The notes below the pieces were generated by a model. The model had not been told where the DNA came from, searched no databases, and worked only from the letters and a program-made list of their open reading frames with translations. This document shows, piece by piece, positions 1 to 8,539 of a stretch of DNA of 64,000 bases (positions are counted from its first letter, which is position 1; every line of letters begins with the position of its first letter). Location: positions 1 through 64,000 of the forward strand of contig NZ_JAXFNY010000004.1 in NCBI RefSeq assembly GCF_034180645.1. Direction: 5' to 3'. The position numbers were made by a program, and so were the translations under genes. The stretch is from Mobiluncus sp034180645. GTDB taxonomy: Bacteria > Actinomycetota > Actinomycetes > Actinomycetales > Actinomycetaceae.

Positions 1-10
1 GCGCGTTTAT

Positions 11-80
11 GGGGGGGTCTACCGCGTCCACTTGGGTAACCCGGGGGGGGGGGGTGCCCCCCCCCCGCCCCCCCCCCCCC
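11..80. repeat. Homopolymer G/C tracts at window edge
   Basis: A run of seven G (11-17), twelve G (43-54), ten C (57-66) and thirteen C (68-80) lie within 70 bases. The G and C runs are complementary and could fold back on each other or form G-quadruplexes. They sit 38 bases downstream of the stop codon of the CWB2 gene read on the minus strand. They may be a real slippage-prone tract or an assembly error; nothing coding is seen here. Confidence 0.7.
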
Positions 81-118
81 GCAGGAATTATGATGAATTT
101 TGAAACTAAACTAAATCA

Positions 119-1681
119 TCATTCTTGACTCCATGTTTGAACTCTAACTGTTTGCCCCTCTGCCCAACCACTGTCTTTATCTGAGCCGAATCTGTCACCA
201 AAACACTTTATCCCGTTCTTTAGTAGACCGCATGTCATCCCGTTCCCATAATCTGTATGTATTTTCACTCCATCGGGCAAAATAGAAATAGCACTACAGT
301 AATTACCTGTTTTCTCGCTCAATTTCATGTTTGAACAATCGAAACCTTGTTTATAAAAATCAATCCACGGCATATACAGGTGGCTGGGTGCGAATAAGAC
401 AGAAGCAAATTTATCATAAGTCTTATTGTTCATTTGCATTTCTTCCTGCACCTTTTTAAAATACTCCGGCGTTGGTGCTATAGAGAACATTTGTTCTTTT
501 GTTACAGGACGTTCCTTCCCTTTAGGAAATATAACACTGATCCCCGTGCAACCATCCCGGCTATCGCAACTCAATTGATATAGATTTTCTCTCGTCTCAT
601 CAAAAAAATAGTACCTGTCTCCGTAAACAATATCCGTATCCTTCAAAGTTTTTAAACTTGATAAATTTAAGTCCGGCATTGCCATAATGTCTTGAAGCGT
701 TAAATCGCTCAGAGGCTTTTTCGGGATTACTCCGGTGGTGGCGGCTTGGACGGTTGTATCGGGCATGACGCCGGTTCCGCCGATAATAATCAGTTTGCTG
801 GCACCCAGGGCGTCAGCTTTCGCTTTCACACCCTCCCCGTTTGGTGGGGAGAGCAGGATGACCCCGTCTTTGGCGGCACCAGCGACCATCGCGTCTTTCA
901 ACGCCGTACCCGACGCCAAATACACCACACTGCCGGACTTTTGAGCCTTCGCGTATTTAGCGATAGTGAACGCGGTCTCATACCTGTTCGCACCCGCCAA
1001 ACGAGCCGTCGCTTTCCCACCAGCAGCCGTATTGAGAATGGAATCCGGCACAACAGCCCCACCACCCAGGGCAGTAACCTTACCGGCTTTCAGTTCGGAG
1101 ACGACCCCGGGCAAGGCTGCCGCGGACGCATCAGACGTAAACGTGAGAATCGGGCCATCACGCAGTACGCTCGCTGCGACCGCGTCAGGAGAACCCGAAC
1201 CCGCATTCTTGGTGATGTAAACGTTCTTTGGGGTGCCGTTAACCTTCACCCACTGCTTCGCGATAGCCACCGCCGTAGCATTACGATCCGCACCCGCCAA
1301 ACGAACCACTTCCACACCTTGCCCCTTGGCCTGGTCCTCGATAGCCTGTGGCACCGCACCAGTACCGCCAAGAATCATGATTTTGCCGGGTTTCACCCCA
1401 CCCAGATTCAGACTCTTACCATCAGTCAACACCACCGGGCCGTCCCCGATAGTCGCTGCTGGTAGGGCATCCACCGGGTTACGGTTAGACGCAACATACA
1501 CAACCTTCCAATCAGTCCCCCACGTGTGTTTCGCCACCGCCAACGAGGTCTCCACCCCAGACGGGCCAGCCAAACGCTCATGAGCCAACTCACCAGCCAC
1601 CGCCGGTGCTACTGACACACCAGCCAAACCAAGCATGGAACCAGCCGCAACCAGCCCCACCAACCATCTCTTCACACCCAT
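119..1681 (-). CDS. Secreted CWB2-repeat cell wall protein with unrelated C-terminal domain
   Basis: Predicted exported protein of about 520 residues. A signal peptide (KRW, a hydrophobic stretch, then AVAGE) is followed by three cell-wall-binding repeat 2 modules, each with the pattern RLAG.(N/D)R.(E/A)TA..IAK and an IxxLGGxxxVPxxI ending, over roughly residues 35-320. CWB2 modules attach proteins non-covalently to wall polymers in Gram-positives. The last ~200 residues are a different, Cys-containing domain (pairs around FDCSN, NYCSA, MTCGL, IKCFG) that I do not recognise. The ATG at 1681 was chosen because TTAGGAG lies about seven bases upstream; a TTG two codons earlier is possible. The tail DNA (119-~720) is visibly AT-richer than the repeat part, suggesting domain swapping onto a resident wall anchor. 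Confidence 0.85.
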   Translation of the reverse strand: MGVKRWLVGLVAAGSMLGLAGVSVAPAVAGELAHERLAGPSGVETSLAVAKHTWGTDWKVVYVASNRNPVDALPAATIGDGPVVLTDGKSLNLGGVKPGKIMILGGTGAVPQAIEDQAKGQGVEVVRLAGADRNATAVAIAKQWVKVNGTPKNVYITKNAGSGSPDAVAASVLRDGPILTFTSDASAAALPGVVSELKAGKVTALGGGAVVPDSILNTAAGGKATARLAGANRYETAFTIAKYAKAQKSGSVVYLASGTALKDAMVAGAAKDGVILLSPPNGEGVKAKADALGASKLIIIGGTGVMPDTTVQAATTGVIPKKPLSDLTLQDIMAMPDLNLSSLKTLKDTDIVYGDRYYFFDETRENLYQLSCDSRDGCTGISVIFPKGKERPVTKEQMFSIAPTPEYFKKVQEEMQMNNKTYDKFASVLFAPSHLYMPWIDFYKQGFDCSNMKLSEKTGNYCSAISILPDGVKIHTDYGNGMTCGLLKNGIKCFGDRFGSDKDSGWAEGQTVRVQTWSQE

Positions 1682-1830
1682 AATCAAACTCCTAACGTTA
1701 GAAAAAACCTGGGTAACAAAATGCTAAGAAAACACCCCCCCCGCACGCTGTTCACCACCAGCGAACACCACCAGCAAACACAACCCGGACCGGGGTGTCG
1801 GGCGCGACCGGAGCAGGGGGGGGCGACTCA

Positions 1831-1908
1831 GCGAGAGGCTGGGGGGTGAGCGTTTTGCGACAATAGTCGCGCAAAACGCGAGGGGGCCCTCCCCCTTCCG
1901 CCTCTCGC
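1831..1908. repeat. Nested inverted repeat in the 1682-1973 gap
   Basis: The 290-base gap between the CWB2 gene and the DUF4143 gene holds no gene. An outer arm GCGAGAGG (1831-1838) pairs with CCTCTCGC (1901-1908), and an inner arm GCGTTTTGCG (1850-1859) pairs with CGCAAAACGC (1870-1879). G8 (1816-1823) and C8 (1735-1742) runs lie nearby. It could terminate transcription of the DUF4143 gene (minus strand) or be a dispersed element. No T-run follows the stem. Confidence 0.5.
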
Positions 1909-1973
1909 GAGCGCCCCCAGCGACGAAGCGCCCCCACCGGAACCCCCTAACCCGACGGGAGTAACCCCGGAAA

Positions 1974-3260
1974 CTAATCGAGACTGGTGGGATTCAGCAA
2001 GAAATCCAGGACGCTCATAGTAAGGATTCCGTGCTGGTCATAGGTGGGTTTCACAGTATCGCGCACCAACAAGATTTTCTTGAAGCTGTCCGGGACCTCC
2101 ACAAGCGGAGCTTTCTCTTGGCGTTCCTTTTCCGAGTCCGAGATACGCCAGGCTGATTGCAGGTAGCAGCGCCGCGAACCCAGATTCGCCACAAAATCTA
2201 CCTCGAGGTTTTTCCGAATGACTTTGCCGTCTTGACGAGCCTGTTTTTCCACGCAACCGACATCGACCGAGAAACCCCGCAGGCGCAGCTCATTATAAAT
2301 AATGTTCTCCATTAGGTGGTTTTCCTCGACTTGGCGAAAGTTTAACCTAGCGTTACGCAGACCCACGTCCTCGAAATAGTATTTTTGCGGACTCCCGATA
2401 TATTTTCGACCTTTCACGTCATAGCGAGACACCGTCTCGATCAGGAAAGACTCCTCCAAATACCCGATATAGGACGCGATAGTGTTCGCGCTGAGTTTTG
2501 ACTTCAGGACGCTCTTAAATGTCGCCTCTATCCGCGACGGGTTCACCAGCGAACCAACCGAGGATGCCAGCACATTCACCAAGTCCTCTAGCTCTTGCGT
2601 TTTCTCAATTCCGTTCCGGGCAATAATGTCCTTTAAATAAGTTTCCGCAAACAAGCGCTCCAGGTAGCGCGACTTTTGCTGGTCACTGCGCATCGACAGC
2701 ACCAACGGCATTCCCCCATAGAGCACATACTCCGCCCAACCGCCATACCGATCCCCGTCGAATCCACTCATGTACTCTGCAAAAGACAGTGGCCGCACCC
2801 GGACCTCGTCCCCGCGTCCGCGAAACTCGGTCAGCACATCAGAGGAAAGCATCTTCGAGTTACTGCCTGTCACGTAAACATCCACGTTGTGGGAACGGAG
2901 CAACCCATTCAAGACCCCGTAAAGACGCGGAGCCACCATCCCCTTCAGCTCTTGGCCTGTGATTGCATACTGGACTTCGTCAATGAGCACGTAGTATTGC
3001 GAGGTTTTGTCAAGGAGCCTGGATTTCAGGTAATCGTTAAGCACGCCGGGGTCGCGGTAAGCTGTCGCATCTTCCGTGTCCAGCGCGATTTCAATAATGT
3101 GTTCATCATCTACGCCCAGTTCCCGACGCAGATATTCAGCGAAAAGCCTAAACAGCAGGTAGGTTTTTCCGCAGCGTCGAACCCCGGTAATGACTTTAAT
3201 CATCCCGTTTTGCATCCGGTCAATGAGCTGGTTGAGATAAACGTCCCGGCGGATTTCCAC
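1974..3260 (-). CDS. AAA-type ATP-binding protein with DUF4143 C-terminus
   Basis: The 428-residue protein has a Walker A motif GVRRCGKT (residues 26-33), a Walker B-like YVLIDEVQ (about 91-98), a sensor-like VYVTGSNS and FRGRGDEVRVRPLSFAEY. These mark the AAA/DUF4143 family of single-gene ATPases common on bacterial chromosomes. The C-terminal LEVDFVANLG...YLQSAW resembles a PD-(D/E)XK-like core, as known for this family. Function in the family is unsettled; many members are mobile accessory genes. The start is GTG with no clear Shine-Dalgarno, and a perfect palindrome lies 28 bases upstream of it. The gene stands alone. Confidence 0.85.
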   Translation of the reverse strand: MEIRRDVYLNQLIDRMQNGMIKVITGVRRCGKTYLLFRLFAEYLRRELGVDDEHIIEIALDTEDATAYRDPGVLNDYLKSRLLDKTSQYYVLIDEVQYAITGQELKGMVAPRLYGVLNGLLRSHNVDVYVTGSNSKMLSSDVLTEFRGRGDEVRVRPLSFAEYMSGFDGDRYGGWAEYVLYGGMPLVLSMRSDQQKSRYLERLFAETYLKDIIARNGIEKTQELEDLVNVLASSVGSLVNPSRIEATFKSVLKSKLSANTIASYIGYLEESFLIETVSRYDVKGRKYIGSPQKYYFEDVGLRNARLNFRQVEENHLMENIIYNELRLRGFSVDVGCVEKQARQDGKVIRKNLEVDFVANLGSRRCYLQSAWRISDSEKERQEKAPLVEVPDSFKKILLVRDTVKPTYDQHGILTMSVLDFLLNPTSLD

Positions 3261-3287
3261 ACTGTTAGTCTAATCTGCATTGAGTGA

Positions 3288-3307
3288 TTTTGCTACATGT
3301 AGCAAAA
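3288..3307. promoter_or_regulatory. Perfect 20-bp palindrome upstream of DUF4143 gene
   Basis: TTTTGCTACA is followed directly by its reverse complement TGTAGCAAAA, flanked by GAGT (3282-3285) and ACTC (3310-3313), which extend the symmetry with mismatches. It lies 28 bases before the GTG start of the minus-strand ATPase gene, where an operator would be expected. Binding by a dimeric regulator is inference. Confidence 0.5.
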
Positions 3308-3437
3308 ATACTCAAAGCACGCGTGTGCAGCAAACCTGACTCAGGACTCTGCACCATTGACACTTAGCTTGACGCCGCGTCGCAAGTATTTACGAATATC
3401 CTCACGCTAGAGGCTGCTCTCCCCAGCTGAGGGCATA

Positions 3438-3566
3438 TGCATGAACGACCGATTTCAAACCAAAATCCGCACCGCGGCTCCCCCTAACTTTTGCAAAACC
3501 GCTGGTGGACCCGATTCCAGCCTAATCAGGTTGCGGCAAACCGAAACGAAATCGGTCGTTCGTGCA
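3438..3566. repeat. Long-spaced inverted repeat between DUF4143 and menG genes
   Basis: The 354-base gap 3261-3614 contains no gene. A 19-base arm at 3438-3456 (TGCATGAACGACCGATTTC) recurs as its reverse complement at 3548-3566 with one mismatch, 91 bases apart. The right arm ends about 48 bases before the menG start. The pair could be operator sites for a looping regulator or the ends of a small mobile element. Confidence 0.55.
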
Positions 3567-3614
3567 GGGCATGACGTAAAACCCCGCCGGTGACCTGGCG
3601 GTAGGATAGAACCC

Positions 3615-4307
3615 ATGCGCGCGAACCTAGACAAGAATCCTCACGACGTCCAATCCATGTTCAATGCCGTGGCCCGTCGTTACGACCTGATGAATTTTCT
3701 CGCCTCCCTGGGGCAGGAAAAAGTGTGGCGCGCCCACGTGAAGCGCGCGGTGGTGACGCGGCCATTTTTAAAGGTGTTAGATGTGGCCGCCGGGACCGGC
3801 GCCAGCTCGATTGAGTTCATGCGCGCCGGAGCCAAAGTCGTGGCGGTCGATTTTTCCGAGGGCATGATTGCCGAGGGGCGCCGGCGTCACCCGGAGATTG
3901 ACTTTCAGCAGGGCGACGCGATGAACCTGGACTTTCCTGACAACACTTTTGACTGCGTCACCATCAGTTTCGGGCTGCGCAACGTGTCAGACCCAGACCG
4001 GGCTTTGCGGGAGTTTTACCGGGTGGTGCGCCCCGGCGGGCACGTGGTGGTGTGCGAGTTTTCCCGCCCAACTTTTGCCCCGTTTAGAGCCGTTTATCGG
4101 TTCTTTTTGCACCGGATTATGCCGCCGATTGCCCGGCTGTTCTCGACCGACGCGGTGGCGTATGACTACCTGGCGGAATCCATCTTGGCTTGGCCCTCTC
4201 AATACGAGTTCGCCGCCCACCTGCGCGCGGCGGGTTTCGAGCGCCTGCAGCTCAAGAATCTCACCGGCGGTATCGTCGCTCTGCACCGGGGCTACAAGCT
4301 GAAGTAG
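3615..4307 (+). CDS. menG: Demethylmenaquinone methyltransferase
   Basis: The 230-residue UbiE/COQ5-type SAM methyltransferase catalyses the last step of menaquinone synthesis, C-methylation of demethylmenaquinone. The N-terminal NPHDVQSMFNAVARRYDLMN is the family signature. The SAM-binding motif I is VLDVAAGTGASS (about residues 54-65), followed by VVAVDFSEGMI and the UbiE signature DCVTISFGLRNVSDPDRAL. The length is normal. It converges on the HtrA-like gene with 74 bases between stops. The other men genes are spread over the window rather than in one operon, so menG is probably transcribed alone. The name menG (also ubiE) is used because no ubiquinone genes are seen. Confidence 0.93.
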   Translation: MRANLDKNPHDVQSMFNAVARRYDLMNFLASLGQEKVWRAHVKRAVVTRPFLKVLDVAAGTGASSIEFMRAGAKVVAVDFSEGMIAEGRRRHPEIDFQQGDAMNLDFPDNTFDCVTISFGLRNVSDPDRALREFYRVVRPGGHVVVCEFSRPTFAPFRAVYRFFLHRIMPPIARLFSTDAVAYDYLAESILAWPSQYEFAAHLRAAGFERLQLKNLTGGIVALHRGYKLK

Positions 4308-4331
4308 GCGCCGCCCCTCTAAATGCCAAGC

Positions 4332-4357
4332 TGGCCGCCGCCCGAAGGCAGCGGCCA
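4332..4357. terminator. Hairpin between convergent menG and htrA-like genes
   Basis: TGGCCGC (4332-4338) pairs with GCGGCCA (4351-4357) across a 12-base loop, in the 74 bases between two convergent stop codons. There is no U-tract, so termination is inferred from position only. Confidence 0.3.
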
Positions 4358-4381
4358 AGCCAGCTAGACACGTGCGTACGA

Positions 4382-6418
4382 CTATTGCGCCTGGAGCGTC
4401 ACGGGAATCTTCTGTTCCTTTCCGTCACGCACCACGGTCAGTTCCACCGTGTCGCCCACGGCATATTGACGCACGAAACCGACCAGGGACAACGAGCCTT
4501 TCACGGGCTTGCCGTCAATCTTGGTGATGATGTCGCCCTGTTTCAAACCGGCTTTATCCGCGGCGGAACCGGAGTTAATTTTCTGCACCCGCGCACCCAA
4601 ACGGGACACTTTGTCCACGGTGGCGACCTCTTGGCTCACCACGACGCCGAGTGCCGCGTGCACCGCTTCGCCGTGATCAATGAGCTGGGTAGCAATCATC
4701 GAAGCCTGATTAATCGGGATGGCAAAGCCCAGCCCGATAGAGCCCGCCTGGCCCTCTCCGGTCGAGCCGCCGGAACCCGAAAGACTCGCAATGGACGAGG
4801 TCACGCCTACTATCCGCCCTCGTGGATCGAACAAGGGACCGCCAGAGTTACCCGGATTTACCGCCGCGTCCACCTGAATCGCGTTCGTGGTGACTTCGGT
4901 AGGAGCAGTGCTTTTTTCAGGCTGGGAAGGCTGTATCATGCCGCCACCAAAGTAACGCCGCAGGCCAAAGGGGTCTTTCTCATCTTCACCATCGGGACTG
5001 CCCCCCTGTACCGCTTGCACCCGCACGGGACGGTCCAGCGCCGAGACAATACCCGTGGTGACCGTAGACGACAACCCCAGCGGGTTACCGATGGCCGCGA
5101 CCGACTCCCCGACCTTCAGGTTGTCCGAGTTACCCAACGGCGCCACGGTCAAATCTTTCGGCGGGTTCTCGATTTTTATCACCGCTAGGTCAGTCAGCAC
5201 GTCACGGCCCACGATTTTCGCTTTGTACAAGCGTCCGTCGAACAGCTCTACGGTGATGATTCCGTTGCCGTCCGCGGCTCCCGCCACCACGTGATTATTG
5301 GTCAGAATGTGGCCTTTCGAGTCGATAATCGAGCCGGAGCCCTGGTCGGATCCGTTGTTCGTTTCCACCGAAATCGCCACCACGGCGGGACGGACCGCTT
5401 TGGCCACGGCCTCCCAGTTCGGGTTCTGCGAATTGGAGTTTGCCACCGGCTCGGGGGTAGCGACGTCCTTGTCCTCCGGGTTGAACAGGGTCGAACTGGT
5501 CGTTTCTGCGTCATGCCCGAGCAAGCCGCTCTGTTCGATGGCGTACAAACCACCGGTACTCAGCAGCGATGCCGCCACCGCCACGCCGATCAAGGCTCCC
5601 CAACCAGGACGGCTTTTTTCCTTTTTATCCCCCGGGGTCGCCGCCCAGGTCAAGCTGTTTTGCAGCGGGTTCGTCGCCCCGCGGGTGCCGGCAAAGGGGT
5701 CAGAAGTCGCAAACGGGTTGCCGCCGGGGTTGCCCGGCAGGGCGGGGTTGGCGCCGACAGGCTGACCTTGGTTCGGGCTGGCCGCTCCCGATAGCGGGTT
5801 GGCCGGGTTCGCGAGGGGGTCGGAAAAGCCCGGAGTGGTGCCCCAAAAGGCGTTGGCTCCGTACTGCGCCGAAGGGTTCGCGCTCGCCGGGTTGGTCGTG
5901 TTGGCGGCGTTGGCAGAAGTGGGGTCAGTCGGGTTGGCAGAAGCGGGGTCAGTCGGGTTGGCAGAAGCGGGGTCAGTTGAGTTGGTTGAGGCGGTGCTGA
6001 ACGAACCGGTGGAGCTGTTCAGGGGCTGTTCAGCGGGAACGCTCCCGGACGAGCTTGTGAAACCGTCACCACCCGGACTTGTGAAACCGTCATCGGAAGG
6101 ACTGGCGAACCCCGCGCTCGCCACTTCACTAGAAGCGTGGGCCACCGGCCTGCTACCCGACTGGTCGGCGTTATCGCTATCCGCAGCAGGCTCAGCACTG
6201 GCCTGGCCGGCGGGGGTTACTGAGATAATCCGGCCGCTCAGGCTCGGAGTTTGCGTCTGGGCGGGCTGCGGGTTGTCCGATGCCGCAGCCTCCTTGGAGT
6301 TCTGGGGATTCGCGGGAATCTGCGTTTCTTGATGTTCCGGAGTGGAATCGGTATTTTCCTGGTTTTCTGACGCGGACGTTTCCTCGGGGGAAGCCCAGGG
6401 GTTATTTGTATCGCTCAC
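4382..6418 (-). CDS. Membrane-anchored HtrA/DegP-like serine protease with PDZ domain
   Basis: A 678-residue S1C-family protease for envelope protein quality control. A long, low-complexity N-terminal cytoplasmic region (residues 1-~265, rich in Asn, Ser, Pro and Thr) precedes one membrane segment (GALIGVAVAASLLSTGGLYA). The external trypsin-like domain follows, with the His of TNNHVVAG, the Asp of TDLAVIKI and the Ser of NPGNSGGPL. A C-terminal PDZ domain contains AGLKQGDIITKIDGKPV. The protein is longer than typical HtrA because of the N-terminal region, which contains exact 8-residue repeats. The start is GTG with AAGGAG six bases upstream. It is convergent with menG and downstream of menD. 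Confidence 0.92.
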   Translation of the reverse strand: MSDTNNPWASPEETSASENQENTDSTPEHQETQIPANPQNSKEAAASDNPQPAQTQTPSLSGRIISVTPAGQASAEPAADSDNADQSGSRPVAHASSEVASAGFASPSDDGFTSPGGDGFTSSSGSVPAEQPLNSSTGSFSTASTNSTDPASANPTDPASANPTDPTSANAANTTNPASANPSAQYGANAFWGTTPGFSDPLANPANPLSGAASPNQGQPVGANPALPGNPGGNPFATSDPFAGTRGATNPLQNSLTWAATPGDKKEKSRPGWGALIGVAVAASLLSTGGLYAIEQSGLLGHDAETTSSTLFNPEDKDVATPEPVANSNSQNPNWEAVAKAVRPAVVAISVETNNGSDQGSGSIIDSKGHILTNNHVVAGAADGNGIITVELFDGRLYKAKIVGRDVLTDLAVIKIENPPKDLTVAPLGNSDNLKVGESVAAIGNPLGLSSTVTTGIVSALDRPVRVQAVQGGSPDGEDEKDPFGLRRYFGGGMIQPSQPEKSTAPTEVTTNAIQVDAAVNPGNSGGPLFDPRGRIVGVTSSIASLSGSGGSTGEGQAGSIGLGFAIPINQASMIATQLIDHGEAVHAALGVVVSQEVATVDKVSRLGARVQKINSGSAADKAGLKQGDIITKIDGKPVKGSLSLVGFVRQYAVGDTVELTVVRDGKEQKIPVTLQAQ
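5909..5980 (-). repeat. Three 24-bp tandem repeats inside the HtrA-like gene
   Basis: Three consecutive 24-base units (5909-5932, 5933-5956, 5957-5980) differ at only a few bases and encode 8-residue repeats of the type TDPASANP in the cytoplasmic linker of the protease. The in-frame unit length means copy number changes would only alter linker length. Confidence 0.85.
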
Positions 6419-6470
6419 TGTTTACTCCTTATAAAGTTCTCACCGGTTTTGACCCGCTGACTTCAAAATT

Positions 6471-6516
6471 ACCTGGGAATCTGGCAGAGGTCTGCGGTCA
6501 AAGCTCGTTCCCAGGT
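6471..6516 (-). terminator. Probable menD terminator
   Basis: ACCTGGGAA (6471-6479) and TTCCCAGGT (6508-6516) form a 9-bp stem with a 28-base loop. Read on the minus strand, the stem is followed by AATTTTG. It lies about 110 bases past the menD stop and before the HtrA-like gene, where menD transcripts would end. Confidence 0.45.
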
Positions 6517-6623
6517 AGGATTTGCCGGGTTTGGAATCGCCGTTACCGACGCGAGAGTTTCTACCTCTGATTTCGACACTTTTGCAATATATTCCCCAAC
6601 CGCAGGATTGTTCAAAGTTAGGC

Positions 6624-8315
6624 TCACAGGACGACCTCCAGCAGGCTCAGCCCCCTGACCGGTTGGGTCAGGGCGGAAACCAGATCTGCCTGATTGTCTA
6701 CCAACTCAGCTTGCCAGCCCGCCGCCCGAGCCAGCCCGCAAATGTCTCCGACCTGGGGAGTTAGGAACATTCGGGTGAATGTTTCCGCCGGGGCCGCACC
6801 GTGCTCCAGGCCGCCAAAGATCCGTCCGCCCCCGTTATTAATGACGATGACCTGCAAGTTTGGTACCTCTTCGGTGCGGCCGTGGCTCAGGGCACCCAGG
6901 TCGTGGAAAAACGACACGTCACCAAAAACCAGCCGCATCGGCTGACGCCGCGCCAGCGCCGCCCCCCAAGCCGAGGCAATGGTGCCATCAATCCCAGCTA
7001 GGCCCCGGTTGGTAAAGACGCGGTTCGGGGCAGAATTGCGCGCCACCGCATCGAAAACCCGGATGGTCAGCGAAGCCCCCAAGTAAAGATCCACCGGCTC
7101 GGGCGCAGTCATAGTGCTGTCCCAAATCGCTTGTGCCGCACTATGGAAACCCCAATCCTGGGTCAGGGCCGCGACCGCGTTTTCCCCCGCCACACGCCAC
7201 ATTTCCAGCCAGCTCTGTGGGGCCTCAGCGGCAGACCGGTGAAGAGTCGAGTGTGGTGATGGTTTCGCCGCTTTCGCCAGTTCACAAGCCAGGGTGGGCG
7301 CGTCTGTCCACTGCCGGGCGATGTTGTCGGCGAGGTTGACCGTTGTTCCCGGTGCTCCCACGGTTTCCACGGAAATGTCATGGCGGGTAACGAGCCGCGT
7401 AATCGGCCTGGTCAGGGTGGGTCGACCCGCGACAATAACTCTTTCTAGGTTGTTTTCGACTACTGCTGACAATGTGGTTCCGGCGACTTTGGCGTATCCT
7501 CGCACCGCGTTGGGGTGGCGCCGCCAGGCGGTTTGCGGTTCGGCCAGGACGGGAATCCCCGCGTTTTTGACCGCCTCACACAAGTCCGCGTAGGTGGCGT
7601 CGCTGAGATCTCCGGCAATCAGCAGGGTGCCACGCGGTGCCTGGTGCGGGTCCAGAGGGTTCTCGCTAGCGATAGCGCTGGCGGAAGCTCGAGCGGCGAA
7701 CGCCTCAATAGTTTCGGGAGGTGCCAAAGGTTCGATGAAGCTGGCGTTGATATGTACCGGCCCGGGGAGGGGGAAGTGTTTTTCGTCGGTGTCCGGGTGG
7801 TGTGAAGGACTGACACCTCGGCAAGACGCCACGGCGGCGGACACGGCCTGCTGCAGTTCTGCGGCGGTGACGCCGGGCTGTATATCGGTGGAGAACCGCA
7901 CGAAATCCCCAAAAATCCCCGGCTGCCAGGTCGTTTGGTTCGCCCCGGTGCCGCGCAGCGCCGCGGGGCGATCCGCGCTAAGGACCAGCAATGGCAGACC
8001 CGCATGGGCTGCCTCCATCACCGCGGGCAGGGCGTTTCCCACCGCGGTACCGGACGTCATCACCAAAACTGCCGGATGCCCCGCGCGCGTTGCCCCGAGA
8101 GCCATAAAAGCCGCATCGCGCTCATCGATGCGCACGTGCAGGTTCAGGCGGCGGCTGGCTGCCAACTGGTTTAGGGCATAGCCCAGGGGAGCATCCCGGG
8201 ACCCGGGGCAATAGAACCAGTCCGTAAATCCCTGCGCAGCCAGTAGTCGCACCAAATCCCCAGCGTATTGCCGGTTTGAGGCATCCTGATTGTCTCGCTG
8301 ACCGGTGTTATCCAC
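6624..8315 (-). CDS. menD: 2-Succinyl-5-enolpyruvyl-6-hydroxy-3-cyclohexene-1-carboxylate synthase
   Basis: The 563-residue thiamine-diphosphate enzyme joins isochorismate and 2-oxoglutarate in menaquinone synthesis. The N-terminal FTDWFYCPGSRDAPLGYAL is the MenD substrate region. The catalytic Glu is in RIDERDAAFMALG. The C-terminal ThDP/Mg site includes NRGLAGIDGTIASAWG and FGDVSFFHD. The length matches the family. The start is GTG with GAAAGGG six bases upstream. The gene is apparently monocistronic, with a 365-base gap upstream rich in repeats. Confidence 0.95.
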   Translation of the reverse strand: MDNTGQRDNQDASNRQYAGDLVRLLAAQGFTDWFYCPGSRDAPLGYALNQLAASRRLNLHVRIDERDAAFMALGATRAGHPAVLVMTSGTAVGNALPAVMEAAHAGLPLLVLSADRPAALRGTGANQTTWQPGIFGDFVRFSTDIQPGVTAAELQQAVSAAVASCRGVSPSHHPDTDEKHFPLPGPVHINASFIEPLAPPETIEAFAARASASAIASENPLDPHQAPRGTLLIAGDLSDATYADLCEAVKNAGIPVLAEPQTAWRRHPNAVRGYAKVAGTTLSAVVENNLERVIVAGRPTLTRPITRLVTRHDISVETVGAPGTTVNLADNIARQWTDAPTLACELAKAAKPSPHSTLHRSAAEAPQSWLEMWRVAGENAVAALTQDWGFHSAAQAIWDSTMTAPEPVDLYLGASLTIRVFDAVARNSAPNRVFTNRGLAGIDGTIASAWGAALARRQPMRLVFGDVSFFHDLGALSHGRTEEVPNLQVIVINNGGGRIFGGLEHGAAPAETFTRMFLTPQVGDICGLARAAGWQAELVDNQADLVSALTQPVRGLSLLEVVL

Positions 8316-8539
8316 GACTCACCCTTTCACCGCTTGGCATCGTGCTGTTTCGCGGTTTCCGTGAAACCGGGAAACCGTTGCCATGCCAGGAAACGAAAGC
8401 TGTTTTAGAAACTGCAAAATTTTCGTCTCCGGGGTCAATGTTACCTTTCAAGTACTTTCGTGCATACCGAAGGGAGGTTTATGGACAGAACCCAGTAATA
8501 AAGTTTCGATTCAGTTCAATAGTGGTGCAGCGCGGGGTC

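Noticed and set aside
746..1465. Plus-strand 239-residue frame opposite the CWB2 gene
   Set aside because: It lies fully inside a well-supported secreted protein gene and has no recognisable motif.
2676..3287. Plus-strand 203-residue frame opposite the DUF4143 gene
   Set aside because: Antisense shadow of a clear ATPase gene; the sequence is low in hydrophobic order and has no motif.
8473..8499. Perfect GGGAGG ribosome site followed by ATG and a five-codon frame (MDRTQ)
   Set aside because: No plus-strand gene follows that such a leader peptide could control; likely chance, as the flanking genes are both on the minus strand.
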